DNA of 64,000 bases, from assembly GCF_014651715.1 (NCBI RefSeq), contig NZ_BMXK01000001.1:62001-126000 (forward strand), given 5' to 3'. This document shows positions 62,449 to 64,000 of this stretch, one piece after another. A model generated the notes under the pieces. It did no database searches. It saw only the letters and a list, made by a program, of their open reading frames with translations, and was not told the origin of the DNA. Each line of letters starts with the position of its first letter. Position 1 is the stretch's first letter. A program made the position numbers and the translations under genes. The stretch comes from Zhihengliuella salsuginis (GTDB lineage: Bacteria; Actinomycetota; Actinomycetes; Actinomycetales; Micrococcaceae).

Positions 62449-63804
62449 ATGACCCGTTTCGAAACCCGCGCCCCGGACCGTGCACCCGTCCGCAGTGGAG
62501 GCGGCGCGTCCGCCCGCCGCCTCTCCATCAGCCTCACGGCGGTACTCGCCGCGGCGGCTCTCGTGGCCGCCGCAGGTCCCGCCCAGGCCACCGCCGACCC
62601 CGACGACCAGCAAGCCGTGACCGGCGAAGACCTGCAGCGCGAGGCGGCGCTCGAGAAGCTCGCCCGATCGGTCGACGGCGACTTCTACCTTCCTCCCTCC
62701 ACACTTCCCGACGAGGACGGGGCCGTGATCCGCAGCGAGCCGGCCGAGTTCTACCTGGACCCGGTCCGGCTGATCGAGCCGGACGCGACGGTGACGCGCA
62801 TCATGTACGCCTCCACGGACGCCCACGGCGATCCCATGGCCGTGACGGGCACGGTCCTGGTTCCCGAGAAGGCCTGGCGCGGCCCGGGCGATCGGCCGGT
62901 GGTCGGGTACGCGGCCGGCACCCAGGGCGCCGGCGACCACTGCGCCCCGTCCCGGCAGATGGCGATCGGGCAGGAGTACGAGGGCCCCATGGTGACCGCC
63001 CTCCTCGAGGCCGGCTACGCGCTGGCCCTCACCGACTACCAGGGGCTCGGTACCCCTGGCGCGCACAGCTACATGGTCCGCGCAGCGCAGGGACACGCGG
63101 TCCTGGACTCGGTGCGCGCCGCGCAGAACCTGGGCCTGACCGGCATCGACGCCGGAAATCCCGTGGCGCTGGTCGGCTACTCCCAGGGCGGCGGCGCCTC
63201 GGCCGCCGCGGCCGAGCTCGCCCCGGACTACGCCCCGGATCTGAACCTCAAGGGCGCGTACGCCGGCGCGGTCCCGGGCGACCTCCAGCAGGTCGCGGCG
63301 AAGATCGACTCGTCCCTCTACACGGTGTTCCTCCTCTTCGCCCTGTCCGCGCTCGACGCGCAGTACCCCGTCGACCTCGACTCCGTCCTCAACGACGCCG
63401 GCCGTCAGCGCCTCGCCGACGCCTCCGAGGCCTGCGTGGTCGACGGCCTGGCCGGTCACGCGTTCGTCGACACGTCCACCCTGACCTCGACGGGCGAATC
63501 CTTCACGGACCTGGTCGAGCGGGAGCCGTTCGCCCCGGTGCTGGCGGAGCAGCGGATCGGTGCGGGGCGCGCACCCGCAGTCCCGGTTCTGCTCTCCCAC
63601 AGCGTGCTCGACGACGTCATCCCGTACCGCGCCGGGCGCGGAGTCGCCGAGCGCTGGTGCGCCAGCGGCGCCGTCGTCTCCTGGGAGACCACGGTCGCCC
63701 CGACGCACGTGGGCGGCTATGCGGCCGCCGTGCCGCGCGCGATGCTCTTCCTCGAGGCGCGATTCGCCGGCGTCCCGGCGTTCTCGAGCTGCTGGCGCCT
63801 CTGA
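62449..63804 (+). CDS. Secreted lipase/esterase (LIP family)
   Basis: Exported alpha/beta hydrolase of 451 aa. Signal peptide of about 50 residues with an arginine-rich start, hydrophobic core and AQATA cleavage site. The nucleophile elbow is GYSQGG (about residue 245), followed by the Asp (VLDDVIPY) and His (PTHVGG) of the triad, with four cysteines that may form disulfides. Related secretory lipases release fatty acids from triglycerides. ATG 62449 follows ACAGGAG. Hairpin terminator downstream. Confidence 0.88.
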   Translation: MTRFETRAPDRAPVRSGGGASARRLSISLTAVLAAAALVAAAGPAQATADPDDQQAVTGEDLQREAALEKLARSVDGDFYLPPSTLPDEDGAVIRSEPAEFYLDPVRLIEPDATVTRIMYASTDAHGDPMAVTGTVLVPEKAWRGPGDRPVVGYAAGTQGAGDHCAPSRQMAIGQEYEGPMVTALLEAGYALALTDYQGLGTPGAHSYMVRAAQGHAVLDSVRAAQNLGLTGIDAGNPVALVGYSQGGGASAAAAELAPDYAPDLNLKGAYAGAVPGDLQQVAAKIDSSLYTVFLLFALSALDAQYPVDLDSVLNDAGRQRLADASEACVVDGLAGHAFVDTSTLTSTGESFTDLVEREPFAPVLAEQRIGAGRAPAVPVLLSHSVLDDVIPYRAGRGVAERWCASGAVVSWETTVAPTHVGGYAAAVPRAMLFLEARFAGVPAFSSCWRL

Positions 63805-63819
63805 CCCGCGCCCACCGCA

Positions 63820-63853
63820 CGGTACGACGACGGTGCGTTCCGTCGTCGTACCG
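63820..63853. terminator. Hairpin terminator with recurrent stem
   Basis: The stem CGGTACGACGACGG and its complement (14 bp) around TGCGTT lies 16 bases past the lipase stop. Thirteen of its stem bases are identical to the hairpin at 18998-19036, at the end of another operon. The remaining 150 bases to the window edge show no gene. Confidence 0.75.
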
Positions 63854-64000
63854 TCCTGGGCGACGCTGCAACGGGGCGGGCTGCCGGGCGCCCGCGGACC
63901 GGCCGGTCCGTCAAGTAGGCGACCGCGCGCGAAACACGCCCGCCGGTGTGACGTCGCCTGCCCTAGGATGGTCTGCAGACAGTGTTGTCCCGACCTATTG

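Noticed and set aside
1-64000. CRISPR arrays, tRNA and rRNA genes
   Set aside because: No regularly spaced repeats, cloverleaf-like sequences or rRNA stretches were seen on either strand by eye.

Overview
The window is high-GC, gene-dense DNA with the codon use, short intergenic gaps and GTGA/ATGA start-stop overlaps typical of an actinobacterium. The DUF222-HNH protein, the Asp23-type membrane operon, the BxlEFGA-like xyloside operon and the gene styles suggest Micrococcales, probably a Micrococcaceae (Arthrobacter-like) chromosome. This placement is an inference; no rRNA or tRNA gene is visible.

Layout. 1-5.5 kb: a carbohydrate ABC importer with a GH42 beta-galactosidase behind a LacI-type operator. 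5.49-7.21 kb: DNA bounded by matching IS5-family ends with a TA duplication, carrying a PfkB-family kinase between two transposase fragments. 7.2-10.5 kb: a carnitine-to-glycine-betaine operon (cleavage enzyme, dehydrogenase, thioesterase) with a regulator that fuses an XRE and a TetR domain. 10.6-13 kb: a five-gene Asp23/Gls24 envelope operon. 13-20 kb: alpha-glucosidase, exonuclease III, a YtrA-like GntR/ABC module, nadE. 20-25.7 kb: cAMP-phosphodiesterase-like protein, hydroxyproline dehydratase-like protein, Stealth phosphotransferase, pyrE, GNAT. 25.7-28.5 kb: an A/T-richer segment that looks acquired, with a lipoprotein and a Schlafen-type AlbA_2 protein. 28.5-33.6 kb: corA and the xylose module xylR/xylAB. 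33.6-35.3 kb: a hipBA toxin-antitoxin pair. 35.8-43.1 kb: a six-gene operon (GntP importer, TIM-like and RpiB-like isomerases, 3-hydroxyacid dehydrogenase, DhaK-DhaL kinase, TIM-barrel enzyme) under a divergent GntR repressor. 43.1-49.9 kb: a xylo-oligosaccharide importer, GH3 glycosidase and LacI regulator. 50-64 kb: AlkD-like protein, MerR/SulP, prfC, small membrane proteins, BmrR-like regulator, SLC13 transporter, nhaA, SpoU methyltransferase, DUF222-HNH protein and a secreted lipase.

How the genes work together. Much of the window serves plant-derived carbon. The GH3/ABC system would import and cleave xylosides and xylAB would feed xylulose-5-phosphate into the pentose phosphate pathway. 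The 35.8-43.1 kb operon has enzymes expected to turn erythrulose into erythrose-4-phosphate, and its GntP importer and acid dehydrogenase suggest that the starting compound is a sugar acid; this is the best candidate for an undescribed pathway. The carnitine operon would supply the osmolyte glycine betaine. Most operons are preceded by a visible palindrome that fits the family of the adjacent regulator.
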